Below are positions 33,228-45,517 of a stretch of DNA of 64,000 nucleotides, in pieces. The position numbers were made by a program, and so were the translations under genes. Within the stretch, counting starts at the first letter, position 1. Each line of letters opens with the position of its first letter. The stretch spans positions 101,745,796-101,809,795 of the forward strand of contig NC_081412.1 in the NCBI RefSeq assembly GCF_030272615.1. Direction: 5' to 3'. The stretch is from Cryptomeria japonica (lineage: Eukaryota > Streptophyta > Pinopsida > Cupressales > Cupressaceae). Under the pieces are notes generated by a model. It saw only the letters and a list, made by a program, of their open reading frames with translations, was not told the origin of the DNA and did no database searches.

Positions 33228-33999
33228 CACTGTTTATTCCAGAAATTCAGTTGAACACCTAGCTCACCTAAAGAAATTTTTTGAGAGGTGTATAGAGTAT
33301 GGTATATCTCTTAACCCAAAGAAATGTGTGTTTTATGTTCATGAGGGTAAGCTCCTGGGCTATGTGGTGTCAAAAGAGGGTATTACTATTGATCCGGAGA
33401 GGGTAAGTGCTATTCTTTCCTTACCTCTACCAGCACGCAAGAAGGGATTGCAAAGCTTCTTGGGTAGGATTAATTTTGTTAGGAGGCTTATTCCTGATAT
33501 TGCAAAATTATTAAAACCTCTAACTTCTATGTTAAAAAAGGATATTCCTTTCAGCTAGTCTAAGGATGGGAAGAGGAGTTTTGATCTTATAAAAGAGGCA
33601 CTTGCAACTGCTCCTACTTTGCTAAACCCAGATTTCTCAAAAGATTTTATTTTGTATGCTTATGATAGTATTGACACCATCTCAACTATGTTGGTTCAAG
33701 AAAATGAGCATGGTTTGGAGCAGCCTTTGGCCTTTTTCAGTCAAGGCCTTAAGGATTATGAGAAGAAATACTCTTTTGTTGAAAAACATGTTCTTGTTGT
33801 TGTTAGGAGTTTGAAAAAGTTTAAGTATATGTTGTCTAACAATAGGATTAAGTTGATGGTTGCTCACCCCTTGGTTAAAGAGTTTTTGCTCAGCAAAGAC
33901 TTAAATGATAAGAGGGCTCGTTGGATGACTAAGGTGATGGAATTTGATGTTGATATTAAGGTCACCAAGCTAGTCAAAGGTAAGGGACTAAGTGAGTAG
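33228..33999 (+). pseudogene. Gypsy-1 RT end and degenerate gypsy RNase H
   Basis: Continues the RT after copia-2 (HLAHLKKFFERC, then LGYVVSKEGITIDPERV, LGRINFVRRLIPDIAKLL). The gypsy RNase H follows: FILYAYDSIDTISTML (first Asp), PLAFFSQGLKDYEKKYSFVEKHVL (in two parts; Glu). The usual TDH near IKLMVAHPLV has become VAH, so a catalytic aspartate is missing, as in gypsy-2. A TAG at 33556-33558 replaces the TGG of gypsy-2. Confidence 0.8.
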
Positions 34000-35326
34000 C
34001 TTGTTGATCACACAAATAACAGTAAAGAGGATAAGGAGAAGGTTGTTTGGGCCCTCCAAGATGAAGCACAAGTAGTTGTTATTGTTCCTCCTACTAGCTG
34101 GGTACAAGAAATGACACATTTCTTGCTAACCGGTGAGTGTTCTCATAGATTGAGTAAGTCAAGAAGAAGGTATTATAGAATTTAGTCCATTCCCTATGTA
34201 CTCTTTAATGGTTTTCTATTTAGAAAGGATTTTCATGGTGTATTATTGAGGTGCATAGATGGTGATCAAGTTGATAAGGTATTGCATGAGTTTAATGAAG
34301 GATCAATAGGAGGACACTCTTAAAGTTATGAAAGGAGGCTATTATTGGCCTAATTTGTTCAGAGATGCATATTCCTAGGTTAGAAAGTGTAAAGAATGTG
34401 CCATGTTTCCAGGAAAAGTGAAGTTGGCAGCCCTGCCATTGCAGCCTATTCAGGTAGAACAACCCTTTATGAAGTGGGGTTTGGATTTCATTGGAGTCAT
34501 AAATCCACCTTTAAGTGTTGGCCACAAGTGGGTGCTCATAGCCACTAATTATTTTACTAAGTGGATTGAGGTTGTAGCACTAAAGGAAGCAAACGAGACA
34601 ACTATTTTGAACTTTTATGATGAGTTGATAACTAGATTTGGTGTCCCTGAATCTATAGTTCTAGATAATGCTCTTGCTTCTGTAGGGAGCCAAATATTTG
34701 ATTGGGTAGTAAAGAATGGTGTTTATCTCAATACCTCGTCTAACTATTACCCTCAGGGCAATGGACAAGCTGAGTCCACAAATAAGAATCTACTCATAAT
34801 CATTAAGAGGACCATGGAAAGAAATCAGTGAACTTGGCATACCAAGCTCAAATCAGCCTTATGGGATGATAGAATCACACCAAAGGGGTCCACAAGAATG
34901 TCTCCATACATGCTTGTGTATGGGAAAGAAGCAAGGTTGTCTATTTCACTTGAGTTTCCAGCCCTTGATCTATCTAACCAGATAGATATGTTTGAAGAAG
35001 AGCATATGACAACAAGATTGGCTCAGCTAATTGAGCTAGAGGAAGTTAGAAATGAGGCAATGAGGCAAATTGAGCATCACCAAGCTCAAATGAAAAGATC
35101 TTTTGATAAGAGGGCTTATCCTAGAGTGTTCAAGGAAGGTGACATTGTCTTGAAATGGGATGAATTCAAGAGTAGGCTAGGCAAGCATACAAAGTTTGAT
35201 GCTTTTTGGAGTGGGCCTTATATGATTTCTGAGTGCAAGTAGCACAATGTCTTCCAGCTATCTAAGTTGGATGGTGATGTTGAACCAATCCCAGTTAATG
35301 GGATTCACCTCAAGAATTTCTTTTGA
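34000..35326 (+). pseudogene. Gypsy-1 integrase
   Basis: An HHCC zinc finger is damaged: about 20 bases present in gypsy-2 at 52967-52987 are missing near 34320; the CKECAMF cysteines (about 34390) remain. The core has WGLDFIGVI (Asp), VLDNALASVG (Asp) and GNGQAESTNKN (Glu). The C-terminal part has the GDIVLKWDEFKSR and GPYMIS segment typical of plant gypsy integrases, and the frame ends at TGA 35324-35326. Breaks: TGA 34829-34831 (CGA in gypsy-2) and TAG 35240-35242 (CAG in gypsy-2). Confidence 0.85.
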
Positions 35327-35671
35327 GGTATGCCTAAAATTTGTATATATTTTAGCTTTCCTAGTGGTAATAAGTGCTTTGCACAATAGGTCAGTTTGTA
35401 ATTTTGTTTTCCCTAAGTGCCTAGTACATAGTTCAGGATGAGTAATAAGTCATACTATTGCAATCCATCAAAGCTATAAAAGAGAGGTGTTCATCATATG
35501 AAACAAGAAATATGTTTAACCCCTCTCACACACAAAAGACATCTTTTACAGTCATGTGTGATGTGTTGTTTCAATTTTCTATCAGTTTTAGTGACTTTGT
35601 GCCTAATGGAATGCATAAGGCATCTGGTCAAAACGTTTAGTAGGCAAACATATGGCAAATGTCGCCAAAAA
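35327..35671 (+). other. Gypsy-1 stretch between integrase and 3' LTR
   Basis: About 345 noncoding bases, matched by 53964-54338 in gypsy-2. A short purine run (CGCCAAAAAGG) precedes the LTR; no classical long polypurine tract is seen. Confidence 0.6.
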
Positions 35672-37224
35672 GGTTACCTATTATTGCTACAAGCTCAATA
35701 TGCCTCAGAATGAGAAACAAGTGCTAATTATGAAAATAATACATGTTTTCGTCTAACCTATTTACTTCATGTGTAGATACAGGAAAGGTAAAATATAGCA
35801 CGTGGGTTAAAATGTGGCTCCCATGAGGGTTGAGCCTAGTATGTTGATGGAGATGAATGATACAAAGATAGATAGATCACATAAATGTTCATGCTCCATT
35901 GCAAAATTCATTTTTGAATTTGGAGAGGCTCATAAACCTTCAGGTAAAAGCAAACTACAGGGGTCGCGTGATAGAGGAAAGGACTCAAAGTGTTTTGCAA
36001 GCAGAGAGCTATTGGGTATCGGTAAGAGATTTTTCATGTTACTTCAATGATCTGATATGTTATTGGGTATCACGAGGAGATTGCTTTTGTTTTCCCGATG
36101 AAAAGTTACAAGAGGAGGAGGTAAACATTAGTGACGACATTGACCATTGGAAAGAAAGCTTTTATGGTGACCCGATGACCTGATGGAAAAACCCAAGAAG
36201 GACCATTTATCCCACATTGGTCGCATGGAGGAAATTTATCGCATTTATATGCAAGGCCGCATATATCCTTAGTGTCAAATCTTAAGGGCTTTTGGCAAGT
36301 TGCAGCTCAACATTGGTGGTCCCCCCATGTGCGTGTGCATCTCAAAGTAGCCAAATTTTGCAGTGAAAGGGAAAATTAATAGGTGAGTAGGTTGCCAAGG
36401 ATCTGATGACCATCGCTATATCACTATGTGAAAGTGCTCGATTGTTAATCACCGTGACTAGGGACTAGTGAGGTGGCATCCAGGTTTGAGATAGATCAAC
36501 GGTTATCAAGATGTTCCAATAGTTGTCACGATGCAAAGATGATTGCAAAATTATCTCCATGACTCGACATTAAAGCATGTGCGGAAAAGGGGTAGGGTAA
36601 AGATTGAGCAGATCACTGAGATCCAATGGTAGGTCAAGGAAAGATCATACAGTGGAGTGATATTTTGAGGCTATCCATGACTGTCACTATACCAAGGTTG
36701 TGAAGTTCCGAAAACAAATACCCTCATGACAGGTGGCATGTCCAAGTGGCGAGACAAGCGGATCTCATGAACAAACTAGTGGATGACATATGGTGACACC
36801 GTGTTATAAGAGAGAGCTTCTTGGGGAGAGTCTAAGTGTCATGAAGGTTTGAGATAGATCAACAGTGATAAGGGAAGATCTAATGGTGCTCGCTATGATG
36901 CAATACAGAAGTGCTCGACCTATATTCCCCGCTACTTGGCGAATGATAAGGTGGCAGCCTAGTGGCTGATGAGGTGTTGTCCTGATGGATCTACAAGCCA
37001 ATTAGGGGGTGCCACATGACAGATCCACTAGATGAGAGAGTGGCCCAGCTGAGATAAGGGTCGTTCAATTTGAGAAGATCAATGACAATCATAGAAGATT
37101 TGACGGTGGTCGCCAAGTCATGGTGGAAAAGAGCTCATTAGGATTTCCATCGTGACCCAACAACTAAGGATGTGGAACCCTCCATGGGTAATCAGAATAA
37201 CATGTTTGAGGCTTCACCGAGAAC
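35672..37224 (+). repeat. 3' LTR of gypsy-1, 3' truncated
   Basis: Begins GGTTACCTA (TG changed to GG) and follows the other LTRs up to GAGAAC at 37224; the last 1.1 kb or so are missing. A stretch of about 200 bases present in the other copies (near 46400) is also reduced near 36480. Confidence 0.8.
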
Positions 37225-37259
37225 AAAGAGAGGTAGAGGAAGCAATATTGTAATATTTG

Positions 37260-38703
37260 GATATTTATAAGAAAGCCTTAATAGAAATTGAAGATCAAAT
37301 ACTAGCAGAATTGTATGATATATTAGATGCTAGGAGACTATCAGCAATGTAAGAAGACAAACACATAAAAATTCAAGAATTTTTATCTATTTGTGTTTCT
37401 ATTACTCCAGAGGAAATGGATAGGACACTTGAGGTGGCGGATAGAAAATTATTTAACAAAAAACATATAATAACCATTCTGATGCTAGGAAGGGTAAATG
37501 AGATAATAAAGGAGACCCACAAGGCATGGGTTAAGTTCTTAGGAGAGAAGCGAGGTTTCTTTACTTCATCGGAATCAAAGACAGACACTGCAGATGCCCT
37601 GGTTGAAGGAAAAGGAAAGGGTATTATGGGTACTTCACCCTTAATTTTGAAAAACAATAAGATAGCAGATAATAGGGTATTATGGGTACTCATGTTGAGG
37701 ATAATAGTCCTTTAGATACATATGTAAAGGTTGAGGATACAGTTCCTACAGGGGAACCAATAGTTACAGAGACTACACCAAGTGGTGAGGTCATTAGTGC
37801 AAGTAAGGAAGCTAGAAAGGATAAATCATCAGAAGAAAAGAAAGGGGAATCTGGTAGGGGATTGGTAGTAGGTCCATCATTGTTGTCAATTGACACCTCA
37901 TGGGTTGTAGAGAAAAAAATAACCGAGATGAGTCCTACTGAACTCATGATTATGGCTGAATAGAAATCAATGAATGAGTGATCTACAGATAAAGGGATTA
38001 TTGAACAGTCTATCACTATTTTACATAGACTAGTCCCAGAGTGCAAGATTGACAGGGAAGCGAGCCCATCCGAAAATCTAAAGACAATTATTGAGCACAT
38101 TTCGAAGGATTTTCAATCCTTGCAGCAGATTTCAAATAGGCAAGCACTGGAGAAATTCACACAAGCTAAAAGAGTTGCATTTGATCAAGTGATTGAATCT
38201 AGGAAAAAAAAGATTGATGAATACTTGAAATTGATAGATAATTCTTTAAAATAATGTACAAATATATATAAAGTATGTTGTAATATAGATATACTTACAG
38301 TTAATGTGGATAAGAAGATAAAGGAATTTCAAGAGAAAATTACAAGTATATCTATTTCGTCAAATGGATTGACATCATTGAATACATCCATTGATGGTCA
38401 AATTTTCATTTTGGGAGCCAAAATTTCTGTTCTTGAGAAAGAAAAAGACAAAATCATAAGAAGAGCCAGAAGTCTGAGAGGCTTACTGAGTCCCCGGTTG
38501 GATTCACTTTGTGTACATAAGAAGGAATGCATGGATATGGTTGGAAAGCCCACACCGGCAGAGATAAGTGAGAAAGAATCATTTTCTCATATACTAAATG
38601 GGCTTGTATCTATTTTCAGCACTTTCAAATCTAGTTGGGATACTTATCTTGAGCTATTGCAGAAGGCATATCCAGAAATTTTCAAATTTGATAAGCTCTG
38701 GTA
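37260..38703 (+). pseudogene. Element A ORF2, C-terminal part
   Basis: Frames at 37260-37680, 37682-37963 and 38306-38703 read as one broken protein. First a helical segment (LFNKKHIITILMLGRVNEI, ETHKAWVKFLGEKRGF) that resembles the ORF2 tail of B (LVKQRALKLMNGLYIEV, ETKEKWHKIF). Next comes a low-complexity Ser/Thr/Lys/Glu part, then a helical, probably coiled-coil end (GAKISVLEKEKDKIIRRA) and a final STFKSSWDTYLELLQ segment, stop at 38701-38703. A direct repeat of GGTATTATGGGTACT (about 37619 and 37676) marks a small duplication. Function unknown. Confidence 0.55.
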
Positions 38704-38953
38704 AGATGTTTTTGGGATATTCATTGTACAGTTTTTTGGATCTTTGACATTGTTTTTAGAATTTTTTATGGTATTGATGTCAAAGGGGGAGTGATATAGA
38801 TGTGAAAAATAATAGGAGTTGTATACATTAGGGGGAGACATGGAGTATGGATTATTTTTTAATATTCAGCTCAGGGGGAGTAGGCAGGATGAAACAGATG
38901 AAACCATGACCATTTTTCACATGAGTGTTGCCATCAATGCCAAAGGGGGAGGT
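38704..38953 (+). other. 3' untranslated region and polypurine tract of element A
   Basis: Several purine runs (AAAGGGGGAG at about 38784, AGGGGGAGA at about 38831, CAGGGGGAG at about 38873) precede the true tract, GTTGCCATCAATGCCAAA followed by GGGGGAGGT at 38927-38953, which abuts the LTR. Confidence 0.75.
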
Positions 38954-39883
38954 TGTTGGCAATTGACACTCAATTGGTTGGTTTCACTATGTTGTCATTA
39001 ATAGAAACATGGTATCTTGTTTTGGCTTCATTTTTTGGTTTAGTTAGGTACCAACAGGCACTTCACAAACACTACACTAGCACTGGCACCGACACTAGCA
39101 GGAAAGTATTTCTTTAGTTACCAACAATGCAGGCCAACATGGATTAGAATAAGGTTATTGATATTGGAGGCTGAAATCTCTTAGATCTGGCATTAGAAAT
39201 TGTTTTTCATATTCATGTATTTATTTTATCTAGCTGACATGCAATTTGATATTGTAATAATTTGTGTAAGTCGACATTAGGCATGATAAGTTGTATAGGG
39301 TATATAGGTCAGTTGGGTTAGATCATTTTTATATAGATATAGTATTGATATGTGGATGTGATATGATGTGAAATATATCAGAGAGATTATGTATGTGAGG
39401 ATATTTATGTAAGGGTTATTCCGATAAAGGGTTTAGTGTTTCAGACCAGAACAAACATAGCTTAACCGAAACTGTATTCTGGCATACAAGATGATATCTT
39501 TTGTAGTTCAACACTTCTCTGGAATGTATGGATTTATATGTAGTCAGTAAGGCTCCTTTTATGATTGAGCAGTGTGCTCTAGGCTGTAAGCCTTCCTGCA
39601 AGTGTAGGCCCCTTATATTTTGTAATATCTCTTCATATGGTGAGTGTATTGATATTGTGGGTCACAAATCCCACCGTGGTTTTTCCTCTTTGAGGTTTTC
39701 AACATATAGTTTTCTATGTTATGGTTCTCATTTTTGTGATTGGCTTATTAGTTGCTTTACTTCTTTCAATTTTGTAAGTACCGGTATACTGGTTGGTGTA
39801 TGCATGTTTTAATAAGACTAAAATTGAACTCTCTGGTATAACATTGATTCACCCCCCCCTCTCAGTGTTATGGGATTCCAACA
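38954..39883 (+). repeat. 3' LTR of element A
   Basis: 930 bases, TGTTGGCAATTGACACTC to GGGATTCCAACA, with the C-tract CACCCCCCCCTCTCAG at 39850-39865. It matches the minus-strand LTR 6055-6997. Confidence 0.9.
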
Positions 39884-40748
39884 TTATCTGCTCTTGTGAA
39901 TGGTTTAATTTGACATACCTGGGAAATACTGGTACTAGTTTTGCATCTTCTAATTGTTCTTTATTTTATTCATCATTGTCATCACTTACCAGTTAAGCAC
40001 TAATTCTCCATTTGTTGGTTCTTCATTCTTCTGTGCTTCTAGTTCAATAATCACAAGTTTCTCATCATCTTTATTATGCTCAGATCTGTTGGTACCTTAT
40101 GAATTTGTAGAGAGATCATCTACCTTCACATTAGAGCTTTCAATAATCTTCTTAGTTTTCTTATTATAACATTTATATGCCTTACTCTTAGTAGAGTAAC
40201 AAAGAAAGATTCCCTTGTCAGATTTTGCATCAAATTTATCAGTGTAATTATCTTTCTTAATAAAATATTGACTCCCAAAATTTTTGAAATAACTTACACA
40301 AGAAGTTTCTCCAGACCATTGCTCATAAGGTGTTTTATTGTTACCTCTTTTTACTATTACCCGGTTTAAAGTGTATATAGCAGTGTTGAGTGTTTCTCTC
40401 CAAAACATTTTAGGTACATTGCCATGTAATAGCATGGTTCTAGCAGCTTCAACTATTGTTTTGTTCATCCTTTCTTCTATGCCATTCCATTGTGGTGTCC
40501 TGAGAAATGACATCTACCTCTTGATACCCTATTCATCACAATACTTAACAAATTCATCAGACATGAGTTCTCCTCCTTGGTCTGATCTTAAACACTTCAA
40601 GTTCTTACAGGTTTCATTCTGATTGAAAGCTTTAAATGATTTAAATTTACTAAATGCTTCTGATTTCTCCTTCAAAAATGTCACCCACATCATTTTAGAG
40701 TAGTCATCGATGAAAATCATGAAATACCTATCACCTTAATAACGCTTA
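39884..40748 (-). pseudogene. Copia-3 integrase fragment
   Basis: Minus strand: IFIDDYSKMMWVTFLKEK (Asp), CLRSDQGGELMSDEF (Asp), TPQWNGIEERMNKTIVEAA (Glu), FWRETLNTAIYTLNR, KTPYEQWSGE, then the linker towards RT (KTKKIIESSNVKVDD). It is clearly different from copia-1 and copia-2. It is cut on one side by the D LTR (40749) and on the other by the A LTR (39883). Stops occur near 40514 and 40528. Confidence 0.8.
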
Positions 40749-43700
40749 TGTTGAATAATAAATGTCATTAACTGGGGGGGTGAATTAGTGATTTCCAAAT
40801 TTAACCCTTTTCTATCCTATGTGTGTATACTGGTTAGCAGATCTAACATAAAGTAGACATATCTATTAGAAGGGAGAATGACACAAATACAAAACCACAT
40901 AAAAGGAACACCACATAACACCATATGTATGAGGAAAACCCAAGATGGGAAAAAACTTGGTGAAAATGCTACTAGAGTCTATTGCTCCAATCTAGCCTAA
41001 CAATGAAACATTTGGTTACAACATTTAGGACACCAACCCAAGGAGTACCTCTCCTACTTTAGCACACTAGACCAAGGATCTCCAACCCCTGATTTTAGGG
41101 CACCAACCCAAGGAGCACCAACTCAGTGATCTTCAATGAATATAATCAATTACAAATGTAATATCTATGTTACAAAAGAACTTTATCTCTTATGAAAATC
41201 TCTTCACTGGTTATCCTCTCTCCAATTCTCTTTTAGTTCTGTGCTACAACCTTATCTCCTACTACAACTCACTCTTTCTTCCATCTCACTCTCTAATCCA
41301 TCTCTCTCTCTGCTGCACCCTTACCGATTCAGCCTTTTCTCCTTTTTTGTCAGTTTTTCTCAGTGCACACTACCAGTTCTCAGATTGTTGGTTACTTCAG
41401 TTGCAAGCTTAACTCTGCACTGATCTTCTCTATTTCTTCTCTATAGGATTACTCTTCTCTTATTCCTCTGTCAGTTTACTCTCTTGCTCATGAGTTCACA
41501 CCACTGCCAAGCTCAATGACAATCAACCAGTTGCTTTACCCTCATTGATTGTACTCTTCTCACTGGTTCTCCCTTGACCACATAGTCATTGTGATCTTCA
41601 ATGAACTTTCTGACTCATTGACTCTTTGCTTCTCTTTCACTCTCTATCCTTCATCACCTGACTTGCAGCATCATCACCCCTTCTGTCATGAGTTGACATA
41701 TTTATACTTGAGTTTTCCTGCCATGACCAACATTCAAAATTCTGGCTTGCTAGGGTTTCTTCATCGATCCCAAGGTAGATCAAATCCAATCAGATCTCTA
41801 TCCAGAGATTGACCACCTGCAATAGATCAATCAGACTCTACCAATCTTGCTCCATTTAGAACATGTTTACCCTATTAGTCAAACACGACACCCTCTTCGA
41901 TCTGCACTTGTTAAATACCTATGAAGAGATCATGCAGATAGCTTTACCTACCTTGATAAACATGTAGACACTCGGCCTTGATCATGAAGTCATCAAATCA
42001 TATCTATGTCCTCTGATTAGTCTCGAGTTGCACTCTTCTACTCTTCAACCCATGAAACATGCTATTGACATTAATGTCAAACAGTCACTACCTACCTCAC
42101 CGACAACACTTTCACCAATGTCTGCATGCATGCCACTTCACCTCAATGTGACCCCTTTGTTGGGATCCACCTTTGCTAGATCAGCTATGTTGGTCCAAAC
42201 AAGATCACTGACTAGCCACACAACCGGGTTCATCTACCATGTCACAGAACCTGTCAGTTATACCCTAACCACTATGTCCTCACCCTTGCACTCTACTTCT
42301 CTTCCAATGGAGCACCTAAACCGGTTAGCACACTAGCTAACCTACCTTATGTACATCTTCAATAGATGGGATCCTTTCACTTTTGAACCTTGTTAGCATT
42401 ACTGATGGACATTATTACCAACAACCACCTTGATGATATCATTGTTGGAATTTTGATGATGTTTGTACTTAGTTGTGATTATCATTGATGGACACACACT
42501 TATTTGTTTTATAAGTTATTCTCAACTAGTAGTATGTGATGTATTGTTCAAACCGGTATTATATGCCAATGTATGCATAGTCTTTGTTTGTAGAAGAATA
42601 TCAGTGTTTGCAAAAGGAGCTTACTGGTCAAAGAATGACCGAGGACCTCAAGCGATACAAGGACCCCAAGCGGCAGCCAATCCTTTTAATATCAAAACAC
42701 TATGTTCCAGTTTACCAGTCTTTGTTTATAAAACTAGTAATCAGTATACTTTGTTTTGTTAACTGGAAAACTTGTAAAGTGTGATGAGTTATCATCCACC
42801 GACATCGATGCGGTGATTCTGTGTCTTGTTACAAATTGTGTCTAGATGCATTGTACCTAGGAAATTGTAATCTAATGTCATTGGACTGACATGAAATCAA
42901 ATTCCTATATGAGGACGTCATCTCTAGGGTTTTGAGAAGAGTTGTGTAAGAAGATTAGGTCTTTGCAAAAAGTATCTTGTGATAGAGATTCAACGTGCAA
43001 AGGACAGAAGACTAAAGTAATGTTGCAATGCATTAATAGAGAGAAATCAAGGATCTAACTAAGCATTTTGTTCTACTTTGTAGATCACTTACTTGTTGAT
43101 TACTAATCTCTTTGACAAGTGAGAAACCCTTAACCAGGTAGGCTCAGTTAAGCCTGTTCTAAATCCTCTAACAAGGTGGTTCACAGTTGTGGATCTGAAA
43201 TCCTTTAACAAGGTACTCTTTAACAAGACTTATCTCCTAACAGAGATCAGGATTCCTAATAGGATATGTTCTAGTGAAGAACATTGTAAGGCCTTAACCG
43301 GTCTGGTTGCTATTCTGCATATAGTAGACTTGTGAGTTTTACTCAGCGTGGTTATTCCCATTTGGGTTTCCACATCAAAATATCTTGTGTTATGGTGATT
43401 TTGTTATTGTGGGTGAATGGTTTATTTTCTATTTGGCTTGTTTGCATATTAACAGGTTTGTTGTTTAAAGGGCTATACTAGTCTGCAGTAAAATTGCTTA
43501 AGTGTTTGGTAAGGTTTTTGGGTATATTAATTCACCACCCCCTCTTAGTATTCATCAATCATGTCATCAATATTCAAGATACTCCATCTGTCTATATATG
43601 TGGCAACACCTTTCCTACTTCATCAATAGATTGGTTTTGCTATTAACATGTTTGTCAAAGTGACAACCATATCCTTAAATCTATGTACTGACAACTCATC

Positions 43701-44417
43701 ATTGTCTACTCGATTGATCTGGTGGAATCCTTAATCTCATGCACCTAAGGCATATTAGTGTTTCACCAGTTCATCTAGTGTGAACCTTTAAACACCTGCC
43801 TTTAAGTCTTTTATCTTATCTCTGAGAACTATAATGCATTCCATGCTTAATAGGAGATAAGCTCCACTTACCGGTGGGAGTGGATCCTTGTTATCTGCAT
43901 CTTGCAATGCACCAATGTTGCTTCCCTATTTGAGTGGCATATCTTCAAACAGGCACATGTGAACAAGTTGGGCACATTCACTATGAGTCATCTTCTTCAA
44001 ATGGTGGTTGCATCTTTATCCGGTGGGAGTCATGTTGTTTCTCATCCACACAACATACCGGTGGCCTACTCATACTTCATCTCCAGTATTGATGTGATTT
44101 TGGTAACATTCCCCCTCTTCATTACAATTAATAGCCCATCATCTTGCTCTCTTGCTAGTTAGCCACAATGCATTGCCAACATGTCTCTAACCAGTCTGTA
44201 GTCCATATCTTCAATACAAGTCAAACACTAACTTGTGTACTGGTGACTCCTATGGCCATTATGATAGATGACCTTCTCTTCCTTACCGGTTACCTGTTAA
44301 GTTGGATGATACCAATGGCACCATTTCCGGTATTCACAATGACAACACTACTCATCAGTCTCCCATACCAGTTTCCATCCTATACCAGTTGACATCAATG
44401 ACAACACAATACCAATA
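40749..44417 (-). repeat. 3' LTR of element D (interrupted by S solo LTR)
   Basis: About 2.55 kb without the S LTR. On the plus strand it runs from TGTTGAATAATAAATG to ACCAATA. 40749-42442 and 43558-43870 match 59579-61497. It contains a long pyrimidine-rich stretch (about 41210-41340, many CTCTCT words). Confidence 0.8.
42443..43557 (+). repeat. Solo LTR of family S, copy III (complete)
   Basis: 1,115 bases from TGTTGGAATTTTGATG to TTCATCA, flanked by ATCAT on both sides (42438-42442 and 43558-43562). The second D LTR has the empty site with a single ATCAT at 61213-61217. No internal element sequence is present, so recombination between two LTRs removed it. The 3' end has the C-tract near 43535-43545. 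Confidence 0.95.
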
Positions 44418-45517
44418 ATATCCCCGTTTGGCATTGATGTCAACACATGTAGTGTCTGGCATACTACAGATTCTATTTCTCCCCCTTTGTGTGATCCATG
44501 GATTCTCACACATGTAGTATGCGGCCTAATATAGAGTCTCTCACCCCTTTTGACAACAATGACAAAGGGCACTATCAGTTTTTTATCTCCCCTTTTGCTC
44601 CTCATCTATCGAGTATTGACAGATTTTTCTCTCCCCTTTTTCTCTACTAGATGCATCTTCTCCTTTTACCTTCAGACTTTGTATCCTCTCAAAACACAAC
44701 ACTTGAGATAGAGGGCTCCACCACCAAGTGACACCAATTTATCAGTAACCAAGTGTATATACAAACTGGAAACACATGCATATACAAGTCTGAAACCAAT
44801 TGAAGGCACATGTGTCAGTGAATACAACATACCTGCCAGTCAGACTGCATCATCTCCCCTTGATATGTAGAAGCCATTCTAACCCAAAATATTGATATCA
44901 AGTGTTGAAGCTAACACTAATACCAATTGTATCTCTTCCAATACCAACTGCATGTTCTCTTGTGCAGGTAACTCTCCCTCTTTGTAGAAAACACTCCCGG
45001 TGGTCCAGTTGTGATTTCAATTGGATGGACATTGAAATATATCACAACCCCAGATACTTCCAAAAGTACAATCATACTGATACAACCATAGACACTTGCA
45101 CACCCTCTTTGTCCAACAAGTCTAATAACAATCTGAAAAACATGGTTGTCAACTCCCCCTGAGTCATACATCTCAAGTTCTCATTGCTTGTCAGGTTCAA
45201 AACCAAAGCTCCAATCTGTACCATATACCAGTAGAGTTGTGCATATGTGATCAAGTGATGATCTTTCAACTCCATTATAACCATCATAACATATGACATG
45301 ATTCTATATGTACACAATACCATACAATATCACCATCATGCCATAAATCAAACCGGGTAGCCCAAAAATATGCATGCCTATATGATCAACAACTGGGCCA
45401 ACATATGTCATTCAGGTTTCATCAGCACCACCTAAGACATAAACTCCTCATTCCATGCTACCAGAGCTAATGCAATGATCATTGACCTCATTGTCTTGTA
45501 TAACATGCACTACTAGT
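44418..45517 (-). other. Element D internal region next to the 3' LTR
   Basis: 44418-44444 is the polypurine tract (minus strand: GTTGACATCAATGCCAAA, CGGGGATAT). The rest, about 1.1 kb, has further purine runs (complement of TCTCCCCCTTTG at about 44477, TCACCCCTTTTG at about 44550) but no coding frame. It is duplicated at 15073-16150. Confidence 0.7.

Larger units (their letters stand above)
16151..37224 (+). mobile_element. Gypsy-1, Ty3/gypsy element with two nested insertions
   Basis: LTR-gag-protease-RNase H-RT-RNase H-integrase-LTR on the plus strand. It is split by E1 (16601-21589, in the 5' LTR) and by copia-2 (28053-33222, in the RT). Without these it matches gypsy-2 (45518-57157) throughout. 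The 3' LTR is cut at 37224, where the 3' half of an A element begins. The extra archaeal-type RNase H and the degenerate gypsy RNase H point to the Tat/Ogre side of plant Ty3/gypsy. All genes are broken. Confidence 0.85.
37225..39883 (+). mobile_element. Element A, 3' half
   Basis: ORF2 tail, polypurine tract and 3' LTR on the plus strand. The LTR is the same family as 6055-6997. The left edge is a break against the gypsy-1 LTR. The right flank (TTATCTGCTC) is copia-3 code on the minus strand, so this element had inserted into copia-3. Confidence 0.75.

Noticed and set aside
41167-41430. Short serine/leucine-rich frames in the D LTR (also 59916-60223)
   Set aside because: They come from pyrimidine-rich LTR sequence, differ between the LTR copies and have no upstream signals.
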